Source: Streptomyces marianii
Lineage (GTDB): Bacteria; Actinomycetota; Actinomycetes; Streptomycetales; Streptomycetaceae
Assembly: GCF_005795905.1 (NCBI RefSeq)
Contig: NZ_VAWE01000005.1
Span: forward strand, 3,836-67,835
Reading direction: 5' to 3'
Length of the DNA stretch: 64,000 nucleotides
Shown here in pieces: positions 51,355 through 60,576 of the stretch (within the stretch, counting starts at the first letter, position 1; each line of letters begins with the position of its first letter). The notes under the pieces are model-generated. The model worked only from the letters and a program-made list of their open reading frames with translations. It did not search any database and was not told where the DNA came from. The position numbers and the translations under genes are program-made.

Positions 51355-52677
51355 GTGGCCGGAAGCGCCCATCAGGGAGATCCGCGCACCACGTTGGAGT
51401 TCTTGCTGCGGGAGCAGCCGAAGACGTACGACGAAGTCGTTCGCGACTTCGCTCGTCTTGCTGAGGAGTTAGGGGAGGACGTCACCCTCAGCGTTCGGCA
51501 TCTTCGGCGGCTCGCGAGCGGCCAGCGCACCAACACCACCCCGGTCATGCGTCGCGTCCTGCAGGCCATGTTCGGCAGGCCGCTGGAGGAACTTCTCGCT
51601 CCGTGGGACGGGGTCCTTCCTTCGGTGGCTGCCGGATCCAGTGGGTTGGTCGTTGCCACCGGCCGGCCCAACGCGGACAAGGAGCTCATTGAGATGGCAG
51701 CGCGGCGCGCAAAGAGCTTTGCCCTCACAGCAGGCCAGACCGACCTCACCACCGATGTGCTGGAGCAGGTGCACGAAGATGTGCAGCGGCTCGCGACCGA
51801 CTATCCGCAGAGGCCGCTCACCGAGCTGCTTCCCGATCTGTTCACCACGCAGGACACTCTCTTCACGCTGCTCGAGCAGCAACGACGACCGAGCCAGGCG
51901 CGTCAGCTGTATTTCCTGGCCGGTGTGACCGGTGGGTTGCTCGCGAAGGCCTCGCACGACCTCGCAGACCCGTACGCGGCGCTCACCCAGGCCCGGACGG
52001 CGTTCGTCTGCGCGGACAACGCGGACCACAACGGGCTCCGCGCGTGGATCCGTGGCATCCAGTCGCTGGTCTCCTACTGGGCTGGCCGCACTCGCGAGTC
52101 GGTCAAGTACGCCCAGTCCGGTGCGGAGTTCGCGCCGAACAGCACCGCCAGTGTGTGGCTGCCCGTGAGCGAAGCCCGCGCCTGGGCTGCTCTCGGCAAC
52201 GCCAACGCGACCCGGGCCGCCATCGAGCGTGCGGAGGCGGCATGGGATTCCGTGCAGGAAGACGAGGTCGACGAACTGGGGGGCCTGTGCACGTTCGGCC
52301 GGACCCGCCAGATCTACTACGCGGCCGAAGCCCTCTCCTGGCTGCCATCCGAGACCACGGCCGCGGCGGACTACGCGAACCGGGCCGTCACGGCGTACGA
52401 GGACACCAGCTCGCCTGAGTGGGCGTTCGGGGACCAGGCCGGCTCGCGCAGCGCCCTAGCCATCACCCGGATCCGTGCGGGTGAGCTGGAGGGCGCCGCG
52501 GAAGCAGTCGCGCCCATGCTCGAGCTCGTACCGGAGCAGCGAATCAACGGCATCATCCACTGCGCCCAACGGGTCCACCGTGCTCTTGGCGAATCGCCGC
52601 TCGCCGAAGCCGGCGGGGAGCTCCAGGAGCAGATCGAGGCCTTCACCCGTACCCCGCTCAAGTCCCTGCCCAGCTAG
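51355..52677 (+). CDS. Regulator with N-terminal HTH-like and TPR-like body
   Basis: 440 aa from GTG 51355 (GGGAGGAGC upstream). N-terminal segment LLREQPKTYDEVVRDFARLA to TLSVRHLRRLASGQ is an HTH-like module; the rest is helical repeats (ALTQARTAFVCADNADHNGL). Same general plan as the XRE protein at 49469, consistent with the large Streptomyces family of TPR regulators. Followed 10 bp later by a GNAT gene. Confidence 0.75.
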   Translation: MAGSAHQGDPRTTLEFLLREQPKTYDEVVRDFARLAEELGEDVTLSVRHLRRLASGQRTNTTPVMRRVLQAMFGRPLEELLAPWDGVLPSVAAGSSGLVVATGRPNADKELIEMAARRAKSFALTAGQTDLTTDVLEQVHEDVQRLATDYPQRPLTELLPDLFTTQDTLFTLLEQQRRPSQARQLYFLAGVTGGLLAKASHDLADPYAALTQARTAFVCADNADHNGLRAWIRGIQSLVSYWAGRTRESVKYAQSGAEFAPNSTASVWLPVSEARAWAALGNANATRAAIERAEAAWDSVQEDEVDELGGLCTFGRTRQIYYAAEALSWLPSETTAAADYANRAVTAYEDTSSPEWAFGDQAGSRSALAITRIRAGELEGAAEAVAPMLELVPEQRINGIIHCAQRVHRALGESPLAEAGGELQEQIEAFTRTPLKSLPS

Positions 52678-52687
52678 GAGTTCACCG

Positions 52688-53233
52688 TTGACGTATCCGA
52701 TCCGCATCGTCGGCGACCAGGTCGTCCTGCGCGAGTTCACCCTCGAGGACGTTGACGATGTCCTGGCGATCATCGGCGACGACACCGTCACGACGTGGCT
52801 CAGCTTCGACAGCCGCGACCGTGCCCAGGCCATCGCGATGCTCGAGGGCACGATCGAGCGCGCTCAGCAGGAGCCCCGGAGCGAGTTCTACTTCGGGGTG
52901 ACCAAGCGCGGCGACGACAGGGTGATCGGATTCGCTCGGATCGGGCTCAGCGGCGTCCAGGCCGGGAAGCTGGGATACGCCATCACAGCGAAAGAGTGGG
53001 GCCGCGGCTACGCCACGGACGCGGCCCGCGCTCTGATCACGTACGCGTTCAAGGAGCTCGGTCTCCACCGGATCACCGCCGCGATCGGACCGGACAACGC
53101 CGCCTCGATCGCCGTGGTGCAGCAACTCGGGTTCACCCGCGAGGGCGTACTGAGGGATCACGTCTTCACAAACAGCGCGTGGCGCGACAGCGTTCTGTAC
53201 GCCGTACTCGCTCCCGAATGGGGCGCCGTATGA
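52688..53233 (+). CDS. GNAT-family N-acetyltransferase (RimJ/RimL type)
   Basis: 181 aa from TTG 52688 (AGGAG, 7 nt). VVLREFTLEDVDDVLAIIGD, KLGYAITAKEWGRGYATDAA (acetyl-CoA-binding R/QxxGxG/A region), ALITYAFKELGLHRITAAI, DNAASIAVVQQLGFTREG. Probably modifies a protein or small-molecule amine; substrate unknown. Likely regulated with the upstream TPR regulator. Confidence 0.88.
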   Translation: MTYPIRIVGDQVVLREFTLEDVDDVLAIIGDDTVTTWLSFDSRDRAQAIAMLEGTIERAQQEPRSEFYFGVTKRGDDRVIGFARIGLSGVQAGKLGYAITAKEWGRGYATDAARALITYAFKELGLHRITAAIGPDNAASIAVVQQLGFTREGVLRDHVFTNSAWRDSVLYAVLAPEWGAV

Positions 53234-53346
53234 GGGCATCCTGGCATCCGGCCTCAGGCAACGGATCCCTGACGACACGTGACCCCCGGAAGTCCCTGAC
53301 GTATCGCGGGAACGGTAGGGTGGCCCCGAACGTTGATCAAAAAGAA

Positions 53347-53387
53347 GTGGCCCCGTCGACCGGCCTTGGCAAGCCGGGAGGGGCCAC
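53347..53387. terminator. Terminator after the GNAT gene
   Basis: GTGGCCCC / GGGGCCAC outer stem with a CCGGC...GCCGG inner stem. Upstream is an A-rich run (CAAAAAGAAG). Confidence 0.7.
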
Positions 53388-53857
53388 GTGGCCAACGGAC
53401 CTTGTAGTGGGGGTCCGAAAGCCTGCCGAGCACCCTTTTCGCGAGAAGGAAGGTGCCGACGTGATCAGGGTACCTGTACCCGCACGCGCACACACCGCAC
53501 CCCGCCGTGGGGTCAGCAGCCATGCCGGTTGCTGGTCCGTCGACGGGGCGCTCGTGTTGTCCGCACGCACCCCGGGCCGCACCTCTGCTGAGGGGGCCGG
53601 GATGGTGACGTAAGTCGTCGGGGGCGGCGCCCGTCTGGGTCTTCATGCCGCCCCGGGTCGCTCAGCTACCAGGTGATTCGCACTCACCCCGGCTCAGCGC
53701 CCATCTGCCTCCGGAGGGTTTCGCACGCCCTCCGAAGGGATTGTCCGTCCGGGTTCGCACCCCGTTCGAACAGTTCGATTCAGGTTCTCGGCAGAACCAA
53801 CCAGCAGCCCCGAAGGGGATTGCTGTACCCATCTGCAGCGCAGGAGGCGTTGTCATT

Positions 53858-54202
53858 TTGCACGACCACAGGGCGGCCCGCCAGCTTTGGCAGGGCAGTC
53901 GACTCCAGTTCCAGCCGTCCGAGCGGCTGTTGAGGCGCTTCGACGTGACGGACATCACGGCGCCGCTTGTCAGCGCGCATGGGGTTGTCGGGGGCGGCGG
54001 AGATTCCTCGCTCGGGTCCGTCACACGCGACGCGATTTTCGAACCTGTAGAGAGTGTGACCCCCTCCTTCTCTACCTCCGTCCTGTCCGCCGCCAGCGTG
54101 GCCGGCCTTCCGGTCGTCGCTCACTGGTCTCTGTCCACAGGTGACCTGTTCGAGGGTCGCCGGATGGACTCTGTACTGATGCCGTGCCGGGTGAGCCGGT
54201 GA
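53858..54202 (+). CDS. Small protein upstream of the HTH/zinc protein
   Basis: 114 aa if TTG 53858 is used (AGGAGG 10 nt upstream). No known domain. Its stop overlaps the start of the next gene (GTGA), which supports coding. Ends in VAHWSLSTGDLFEGRRMDSV. Real but start uncertain. Confidence 0.45.
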   Translation: MHDHRAARQLWQGSRLQFQPSERLLRRFDVTDITAPLVSAHGVVGGGGDSSLGSVTRDAIFEPVESVTPSFSTSVLSAASVAGLPVVAHWSLSTGDLFEGRRMDSVLMPCRVSR

Positions 54203-56016
54203 GCGCCGTGGCGGCGGAGGCCGCTGTCGAGACCGGCGTGCTCGCGCCGCTCCAGCCGCGGGCGGCCCTCGTGCCCTGGCGGTCTGGGGTGGTGCGCAAG
54301 CAGCGGGTGAAGGTGCCGTGGCGCCTGGTGGCGTCGCCGTTCTACCCGGATGTGGCGCTGTCGGTGTACGTGAAGGTGGCGGCGCTGGCGGCGCGGCCGG
54401 AGGGCTGTGAGGCGAAGGCGGAGACGCTCGCGTCGTACCTGGGGCTGTCGAAGGCCTCGGTGGAGCGGGGTCTGACCGCGCTGTCGAAGCCGGCGCCAGA
54501 CGGTGTGGCGGAGCTGGCGACGCGTCGGCGCACACGGCCGGGCGGTAAGGGGACGTCGGCGGTGCGCCGGACGCGGCCGGTGTCGGGTGCGGAGGCGTTC
54601 GTGTGGGTGCCGGTGGCGGCCGCGGAGGACCTCACGCCCCGGCAGCTGCGCGCGTATGCAGTGATCGCGTACGCGGAGAAGATGCGCATCGCGCTGACCG
54701 AGACGGAGCTGGCCGGGTATCTGCGGCACCACACCGGCCAGCGGGCGGGGCAGCCGATTACGGCGGACGCAGCCGGTGCGGTGGTGGATGAGGTGGAAGC
54801 GGCGCGCTGGATGACGGTGCAGCGGCGGGCCGGGGCGCAGGGGCGTCACCGGTACATCGCGCACGACATCGCCTCGGAAGCGGCCGGTCCGACGGTCGTC
54901 GACGTTGCGCCTGCCCCCGCCCTGGAGCCGACGGACGAGGTGTCTGAGGCGCCTGTGGACAGTGGTGCGCAGGCGTCGGTGAGTTCCGTGGTTGATGAGG
55001 GGTCGGGTTCCGGGGTTGGTGAGGGATCCCTCGCGAATAGGGAATCACTTAGGACTGACTCACCAGATGACGAGGGCGCGCTCTTCTCACCCGCCGTAGG
55101 CGAAGTACCGGTAGGAGAGGTGTGGAAAACCGGCTCGGACGTGAACGCGCGTACGGATGCCGGTGGTCTCGCGCTGCGCGCGGATGGCAACAGCCAGCCC
55201 GTCCCCACCGAGTCGAAGAGCGAAATGCGCAGCAGCAGCGGGGGGTCGGCCAGGTCGTCGTACACCGGTCCGCAGCTGGCGATGAGCGCCCGGGTGTACG
55301 CGGTGCTGGAGCCGGTGCACCTGCTGCTGGAGCGGGTGAACAACGACTTCGTCGTGCGGAAGATCGCCCGTGAGGTGGGCCGTCAGCTGCGCGAGGGCAT
55401 GGATGCCGAACGGCTGCAGCACCGGCTGACCGCCCGGTTCGCCGGGGTGATGGTCTCGGAGATCCGTGACCCGGGCCGCTGGCTGCTGGGGGTGGCGCTG
55501 CCGCGCTGGGGCTGCGGGCACCTGGACTGCGAGTCCGGGACGATGTGGTCGACCGGCCGCCGCTGCGACGTGTGTGCCGACATCGTCGCCGACAAGTTCA
55601 CCGCCCGGCAGCGCGCCCAGCGCCTGGAGCAGGGCCTGTGCCCCGAGCACGGCACTCGCCCCAGCCCCGCCGGCGTCTGCACTCTGTGCGAGCTGGACGA
55701 CGCCGTGCGGCATCCCGCCCCGCTGCCCGCCCGCCAGGAGCCGCAGGGCCCGCCGCGCGGCAACTGCGGCGAGTGCGGCGCCCGGATCTTCGTGACCGGT
55801 CCCGCCCTCGAGGACGGCCTGTGCAAGCCCTGCCGCCAGGAGCACGCCGACCTGGCGGCCGTCGCACCCACGGAGCCGGCCGCACCGGCCCGGTCGGCTG
55901 GAGTGCTGACCTGCTCCGGCAAGGACGGCGACAGGCCGTGTGCCCGCAACGCCCTGCCGACCCGCAAGGTCTGCGCCCGGCACCGCGCCCAGGAGGTGGC
56001 CGCCGAACCGGCATAG
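54199..56016 (+). CDS. HTH and zinc-finger protein upstream of tap-tpg
   Basis: 605 aa from GTG 54199. The N-terminal half is a pair of winged-helix modules (VKVPWRLVASPFYPDVALSV; LASYLGLSKASVERGLTALS). The C-terminal ~180 aa carry many Cys clusters: WGCGHLDC, CDVCADI, CPEHGT...CTLCEL, CGECGARI, CKPCRQ, and CARNAL...CARH. Genes of this type lie before tap-tpg on Streptomyces linear plasmids and may act in replication initiation or transcription control. Role inferred from position only. Confidence 0.75.
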   Translation: MSAVAAEAAVETGVLAPLQPRAALVPWRSGVVRKQRVKVPWRLVASPFYPDVALSVYVKVAALAARPEGCEAKAETLASYLGLSKASVERGLTALSKPAPDGVAELATRRRTRPGGKGTSAVRRTRPVSGAEAFVWVPVAAAEDLTPRQLRAYAVIAYAEKMRIALTETELAGYLRHHTGQRAGQPITADAAGAVVDEVEAARWMTVQRRAGAQGRHRYIAHDIASEAAGPTVVDVAPAPALEPTDEVSEAPVDSGAQASVSSVVDEGSGSGVGEGSLANRESLRTDSPDDEGALFSPAVGEVPVGEVWKTGSDVNARTDAGGLALRADGNSQPVPTESKSEMRSSSGGSARSSYTGPQLAMSARVYAVLEPVHLLLERVNNDFVVRKIAREVGRQLREGMDAERLQHRLTARFAGVMVSEIRDPGRWLLGVALPRWGCGHLDCESGTMWSTGRRCDVCADIVADKFTARQRAQRLEQGLCPEHGTRPSPAGVCTLCELDDAVRHPAPLPARQEPQGPPRGNCGECGARIFVTGPALEDGLCKPCRQEHADLAAVAPTEPAAPARSAGVLTCSGKDGDRPCARNALPTRKVCARHRAQEVAAEPA

Positions 56017-56068
56017 GTCGGCTGACCTGCCCCCTCTGGCGCACAGTCGAAGGACTGTTACGTTCAAT

Positions 56069-56103
56069 GTGACGTTCGGAGTGATTTTCAGCGTGACGTT
56101 CGG
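56069..56103 (+). repeat. GTGACGTTCGG direct repeats upstream of tap
   Basis: GTGACGTTCGG at 56069-56079 and 56093-56103, 24 bp apart (about two helical turns), with a half-match TTACGTTCAA at 56058. They lie just before the tap ribosome site, so could be an operator or iteron. The N-terminal HTH of Tap is a possible binder. Confidence 0.6.
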
Positions 56104-56130
56104 CTAGGATTTGGGAAGGAGGTTGAACTG

Positions 56131-58248
56131 ATGCCCACGGAAGACGAGTTGTTCGAGGCGGTGGATGCACTGCTGGAACAGGGGCCGCTGCTGCCCCCGC
56201 CAGCGGAGCGCCGTCGGCTGCGCGAGGCCGCCGGCCTGACCCAGGAGGACGTGGCGGCCGCGCTGCGCACGAAGCGCGAGACGGTCAACGGCTGGGAGAC
56301 CGGCCGCACCACCCCGCGCCCGCCGCGCCTGGCCGCGTACAAGCGGCTGCTGGACGGCTGGGCGGTGAGGTACCCGGCCGACAGCCAGGAGGTTCCCGCG
56401 ACGTTCACCGCGGCCGCGCCGCCGCGCCCGACCGACGTTCCGCAGCAGGCTCACATCCCGCAGACTTCCACGGCCGCGAGCTCCCGCCCGGCGCCGGCGG
56501 ACCGGCCCGCGGCGAGCACCAGGCCCTCGTCGACGTCGCGGCGGCCGGGCGCGAAGAAGGCCGCGTCGCCGGCCTCGGACCCGCGGTTCCCGCACGGTCC
56601 GCTGGGTGTGCTGGACGGCGACGGCACGGTGTACTGCGTCGGCGGCGTGGTGCTGGAGTGCCCGGCGACCACGATCCCGGCCCTGGTGGAGTGGACGCTT
56701 GCCGAGTCCGGGATCGGGCAGGCGCGGCTGCACCGCAACGGCAAGGACTCCGACCCGCTGATCGTGCTCACCGAGTCGGCCACGAAGCGGTTCGGCCTTC
56801 CGGCACGCCTGGAGAGCCCGGAGGAACGCCGCTCCCTGCGCCTGGCGGAGAACCACAAGGTCGTCAAGCAGATCACCCGCGCGAAGTGGCAGCTGACCAA
56901 GCGCGGGTTCGGCCCGTGGGCGCGGGTTTACCGGCCCGCCCAGGGCGGCCAGCGCCGCTGCGTGCAGTTGGCGATCCTGTCGTGGGACGCACTGGACCCG
57001 AGGGCGTGGGGCGACGCAGCCGAGTTGCCGGCGCCAGAGCTGGCCCGTGTGCTCGGGGTGTACGCGAACCGCGTCATCACCCCACGCGGCTCCACCGCCG
57101 TCTCCGGCCTGGAGCTGATGACCGCGCTGCGCCCGCCGACTCGCGCGGTGCGCGACGAAGCCACCGGCGGGTTCCGCAAGGCGGACACCAAGAATCCCGG
57201 CTCCCTGGGCGAGCACCCGATCGACCCGGCCCCGCCGGAGGCGCCCTCCGAACACCCTAAGGTTCAGGACTGGGACGGGGGCTTCCTCGATGAGGAGGCG
57301 TACCAGTGGATGCGCCCGATGGACACCCTCTCCGATGAGGAGTGCCTGCTGCCGTGGGCGGTGGGCATCGACATCAACACCGCCTACCTCGCGGCCGCCG
57401 CCCGCCTGACGGTGGGCCTGGGCGAGCCGGTCCGCGTCAACGCGCCCGTGTTCGACAAGAAGATCCCCGGCTGCTGGCTGGTCGACCTGTCCCACATCGA
57501 GACCGACCCGCGCCTGCCGTCGCCGTTCACGCCGTCCGGGAAGCGGCCGACCGGTCCGGCCTGGTACGCCACGCCCACCGTCGCTTACGCGGTGGAGCTC
57601 GGCTACAAGGTGCAGCCGCTGGAGGCGTTCCTGCGGTACGAGACCGGCGCCTTCCTGGACCCGTGGCACGACCGGCTCAAGGACGCCTACGTGACCACGA
57701 TGGCCGACCTCGGTGTCCCCGTCGGCAAGGACGTCGACGAACGCGCGTTCCTGGCGGCGATGGAGCACCACAAGGACGTCGACCCCGGCCTGACCTGCGT
57801 ACTGTCCGCGATCAAGGCCACCGTCAAAGGCGGCATCGGCAAGATGCGCGAGCGGCCGCAGGGCAAGAACTACCGAGACGGCGATCCCTGGCCGGCACTT
57901 GAGCGCACGACCTGGCGCCCGGACATCCGCGCGGCCGTCATCGCCAAGGCCCGGGTCAACATGCACCGCAAGATGGCGAACGTGGCGAAGGCGAGCGGCC
58001 GTTACCCGCTGGGCGTGGCGACCGACTGCGTTGTCTACGCCAGCCCTGAGCCCTCCCCGCTGGCCTTCCTGCCGCTGACGCCCGAGGGGCACGTGCTGCC
58101 CGGGACGTTCCGGCTCGGCGCGACGCCCGGCCTGGCCAAGCTGGAGGGCGTCCAGCCGATGCTCACCGCGGTGGAGTGGCTGGAGAAGGGCCTCAACCCG
58201 GCCCGGCACATCAAGGGCGGCGACAGCTTCGCGGACGAAGGGGAGTAA
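56131..58248 (+). CDS. tap: Telomere-associated protein Tap
   Basis: 705 aa, ATG with GGAAGGAGG at 8 nt. N-terminal HTH of XRE type (RRRLREAAGLTQEDVAAALR; RETVNGWETGRTTPRPPRLA), then a Pro-rich linker, then the large Tap domain (GTVYCVGGVVLECPATTIPA; GIDINTAYLAAAARLTVGLG; NMHRKMANVAKASGR). Tap binds telomere 3' overhangs and recruits the terminal protein Tpg. It is followed 3 bp later by tpg, as in all Streptomyces linear replicons. The host replicon must be linear. Confidence 0.95.
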   Translation: MPTEDELFEAVDALLEQGPLLPPPAERRRLREAAGLTQEDVAAALRTKRETVNGWETGRTTPRPPRLAAYKRLLDGWAVRYPADSQEVPATFTAAAPPRPTDVPQQAHIPQTSTAASSRPAPADRPAASTRPSSTSRRPGAKKAASPASDPRFPHGPLGVLDGDGTVYCVGGVVLECPATTIPALVEWTLAESGIGQARLHRNGKDSDPLIVLTESATKRFGLPARLESPEERRSLRLAENHKVVKQITRAKWQLTKRGFGPWARVYRPAQGGQRRCVQLAILSWDALDPRAWGDAAELPAPELARVLGVYANRVITPRGSTAVSGLELMTALRPPTRAVRDEATGGFRKADTKNPGSLGEHPIDPAPPEAPSEHPKVQDWDGGFLDEEAYQWMRPMDTLSDEECLLPWAVGIDINTAYLAAAARLTVGLGEPVRVNAPVFDKKIPGCWLVDLSHIETDPRLPSPFTPSGKRPTGPAWYATPTVAYAVELGYKVQPLEAFLRYETGAFLDPWHDRLKDAYVTTMADLGVPVGKDVDERAFLAAMEHHKDVDPGLTCVLSAIKATVKGGIGKMRERPQGKNYRDGDPWPALERTTWRPDIRAAVIAKARVNMHRKMANVAKASGRYPLGVATDCVVYASPEPSPLAFLPLTPEGHVLPGTFRLGATPGLAKLEGVQPMLTAVEWLEKGLNPARHIKGGDSFADEGE

Positions 58249-58251
58249 CCG

Positions 58252-58809
58252 GTGGGTGACATCGACGACGCGATCGAACGCGCCGGGTACGAGGCGGTCA
58301 CCAAGGCCCCGCCCAAGACTCCGCTCGCGCAAATGCGGCTGCTGCTGAAGGCGGAGAAGGGCTCCACGAAGGCCGTGGCGGACCGCCTGGGCATCTCTCA
58401 GCGCACGGTGGAGCGCTACCTCAAGGGCACGTTCAAGCGGCCCCGCCAGGCCCTGCGGGACGCCCTGCTGCGCGAGGTCCGCAAGGTCTGGCAGCCCCGG
58501 GTGCGCCAGCAGGCCCGCAAGAAGGCCGCGACGTCCACCGGCCTCACGGTGGAGACCCGCGCCCGGTTCGGCTACACGGCGCCGATCGGCACGACCGACG
58601 ACCCGCGGATGCGCCGGCTGACCGTCCACCTTCCGCCGGAGTACGCCGGACGGCTCTTCGATGCGCAGCAGGCAGGCGCGAGCGACCAACAGCTTCGTGG
58701 AATCGTCGCGGAAGGCTTGCAGGAGATCTATTTCAAGGACAACGGAGCGCGGGCTGACGGCCTCGAAGTCGCCATTACTGACATCGACTATTTCGACGTC
58801 TCGTACTGA
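58252..58809 (+). CDS. tpg: Telomere terminal protein Tpg
   Basis: 185 aa from GTG 58252. HTH DRLGISQRTVERYLKGTF (~45-62), then ARFGYTAPIGTTDDPRMRRL and the C-terminal signature DGLEVAITDIDYFDVSY. Tpg is covalently attached to the 5' DNA end and primes end patching. Coupled to tap. Confidence 0.95.
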   Translation: MGDIDDAIERAGYEAVTKAPPKTPLAQMRLLLKAEKGSTKAVADRLGISQRTVERYLKGTFKRPRQALRDALLREVRKVWQPRVRQQARKKAATSTGLTVETRARFGYTAPIGTTDDPRMRRLTVHLPPEYAGRLFDAQQAGASDQQLRGIVAEGLQEIYFKDNGARADGLEVAITDIDYFDVSY

Positions 58810-58821
58810 GGTGAGCGCTGA

Positions 58822-59073
58822 ATGTCTATCAATGAAAGGCCGCCCAGTGAAGAAACAGAACAGCGGTTACCGGGGCGCGCTATGAGGGCGGCCCGCGCTC
58901 CGTATGCGTACAACCTGGATGCGCAGACCGCGACGTGCCGCACCTGCCACATCTCCGGGTACAACCTGCTGCCTGAGCAGGCGGGCCCGTGGCACGCCGG
59001 ACACCGGGCTCGGTGCGCCGGCGTTCCCGGCGGTGACCGCCCGCCGGGAACCGTCCTGCCGTTCCGGCGCTGA
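58822..59073 (+). CDS. Small zinc-motif hypothetical protein
   Basis: 83 aa from ATG 58822 (GAGG upstream), 12 bp after tpg. ATCRTCHISGYNLLPEQAGP and HAGHRARCAG hold CxxCH and HxxH/C ligands. Could be co-transcribed with tpg. A shorter ATG at 58882 is possible. Confidence 0.55.
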   Translation: MSINERPPSEETEQRLPGRAMRAARAPYAYNLDAQTATCRTCHISGYNLLPEQAGPWHAGHRARCAGVPGGDRPPGTVLPFRR

Positions 59074-59169
59074 CGCTGCCGCCGCCCCGTTGGAAGGGAT
59101 CACCGCATGTCCGTCCCTGTCGCCCGGCGCCCCGGCTACCGTGGCGATGAGCCCCGCCTGGAGGAAGCC

Positions 59170-59475
59170 ATGAGCGCCCAGCCCGACCACGCTCCCGCCC
59201 CACCGCCGGCACCGGCGCCCACCGCGGCTGCGCAGCTGCGCGCGCAGATCCGCGCCGACCGCCGCGCCCCGTCCTGGCTGCCAGCGTTCGAGCAGGACTG
59301 GTCGCGCGCGCTGCAGGACGCCCAGCACAGCTACAGCCTGGCCCCGCTGCACGACGTCGTCCGCACGTGGCAGGCCCGCCTGGCCGCAGCGCCGGCCGTC
59401 GACGCGTTCGTCGCCTCCGGCTACGACGACTCCGACGGCGTCGCCCTGGAGGACGTCCTCGGACCCCGCCAGTGA
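59170..59475 (+). CDS. DUF6247 protein, putative antitoxin
   Basis: 101 aa from ATG 59170 (GGAGG, 5 nt). A Pro/Ala-rich head, then FEQDWSRALQDAQHSYSLAP and LHDVVRTWQARL of DUF6247. Helical and acidic C-terminus, consistent with an antitoxin that wraps its partner. Coupled by GTGA to the next gene. Confidence 0.7.
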   Translation: MSAQPDHAPAPPPAPAPTAAAQLRAQIRADRRAPSWLPAFEQDWSRALQDAQHSYSLAPLHDVVRTWQARLAAAPAVDAFVASGYDDSDGVALEDVLGPRQ

Positions 59476-59732
59476 CCGGCGCGCCGTGGCCGGCCCGGCT
59501 GTCGCCGCAGGCCTCGAAGGTGCTCGCCGAACTCCCGCCCCACGCAACCGAGATGCTGCGCGATGTGCTGGACATCGCCGGCCGTGACCCGTGGACCTGG
59601 CCGCCGTTCGATGCCCGCGACCCCGAAGGCGAAGACGTCCGCGCGGCCGCGGCCGGACAACTGACCGCCGTCTACTGGGTCAACCGCGCAGCGGCCCGCC
59701 TGTACGTGGTCGACATCGTCTGGCTCGGGTAG
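59472..59732 (+). CDS. RelE/ParE-like putative toxin
   Basis: 86 aa from GTG 59472. Pattern of the RelE/ParE fold: ARLSPQASKVLAELPPHATE, MLRDVLDIAGRDPW, GQLTAVYWVNRAAARLYVVD and final VWLG. Short, small-gene pairing with an acidic helical partner fits a type II toxin-antitoxin module that would stabilise the plasmid. Catalytic residues cannot be fixed by eye. Confidence 0.65.
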   Translation: MTGAPWPARLSPQASKVLAELPPHATEMLRDVLDIAGRDPWTWPPFDARDPEGEDVRAAAAGQLTAVYWVNRAAARLYVVDIVWLG

Positions 59733-59747
59733 CCAGCCAGCACACCA

Positions 59748-59795
59748 AAGTGGCCCCTTCCCCGGGCATTGCAGCTGCCGGGAAAGGGGCCACTT
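59748..59795. terminator. Terminator after the putative TA pair
   Basis: 18-bp stem AAGTGGCCCCTTCCCCGG / CCGGGAAAGGGGCCACTT with one mismatch and 12-nt loop. Confidence 0.85.
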
Positions 59796-60163
59796 CGCAT
59801 TTCTCCGCCAGCACGCGAGGCAGGTAGCGCCCAACCGTCCGGGCAACCGACTCACTCACTGACTTGAGACGGCACCAGAGCCCGCCCCGCAAGGCACCGG
59901 AGCTCATACCGCAGCAACAGCCAGCATTCAAGCCCGGGTTCGAGCGTCTTCGCAGGTCACAAGCCTTGAATTCAAGATCCTGGCTGGCAAAGTCGGATCC
60001 GCTGCAGCACCCGCTCCCCACCCCGCCGCCTGCCGCGTGACCGACTTCACAGCAGATGGTGAACGTGCTGGTCAGAGCGCGGTTGCGGGGCTAACCCCTG
60101 CCTGAATCACCCTGGCGCAGCCCCGTCTGAGCCGACTCACCAAGACGCAAGGGCCAAGGAGAG

Positions 60164-60221
60164 CGCACCCTCCACCGGTCTGACCAGGGAAAACGCACCC
60201 TCCACCGCTCTGACCAGGCAA
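60164..60221 (+). repeat. Tandem 30-bp repeat
   Basis: Two units: CGCACCCTCCACCGGTCTGA-CCAGGGAAAA at 60164-60193 and a near copy from 60194. They differ at two or three positions. The rest of 59796-60290 shows no supported gene. Confidence 0.75.
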
Positions 60222-60290
60222 CACCTCCCTTCCACTGTTCACGCCCTGCACGCGGAACCGCCGCACGCCTCATCCCGAGGGGGAAACCGA

Positions 60291-60473
60291 ATGTCCACGC
60301 TCGCCCTGATGGTCGTCCTGCTGCTGGTCCTGGTCGGCCTGCTGCTTCTCGGCGCGCTCGCCTACGCCGTCTACCGCGTCCCACGCCTCACGCAGCCGCT
60401 GATCGTCGCCCTGACCGGTGCCGGGGTTCTGGCCGCCCTTGTCACCGCCGTGGTCACCGCCGGCGCCCGGTGA
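60291..60473 (+). CDS. Small two-helix membrane protein
   Basis: 60 aa from ATG 60291. Two hydrophobic helices (LMVVLLLVLVGLLLLGALAY; LIVALTGAGVLAALVTAVVT). Similar small spread-type membrane proteins occur on Streptomyces plasmids. Confidence 0.6.
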   Translation: MSTLALMVVLLLVLVGLLLLGALAYAVYRVPRLTQPLIVALTGAGVLAALVTAVVTAGAR

Positions 60474-60547
60474 ACCGGGCACCGCTTCGTCGGCCGCAGC
60501 GCCCGCGAAGCCCGTCCGTCGGCTGCACGGTGCAGTACGTGCAGCGC

Positions 60548-60576
60548 GGTGTGTGCAGCAGCGTGCTGCACACACC
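60548..60576. promoter_or_regulatory. Perfect GTGCAG palindrome upstream of second tpg
   Basis: GGTGTGTGCAGCA-GCG-TGCTGCACACACC, 13-bp arms and a 3-nt centre. More GTGCAG/CTGCAC copies follow to 60780. It lies in the 346-bp non-coding gap before tpg2, so an operator is likely. Confidence 0.7.

Noticed and set aside
56104..58689. 861-aa leftward frame over tap-tpg
   Set aside because: Antisense to two firmly identified genes; no family match.
59930..59975. tRNA-like GGGTTCGAGC
   Set aside because: Resembles a T-loop, but no acceptor or anticodon stem could be paired around it. No tRNA gene was found in the window.
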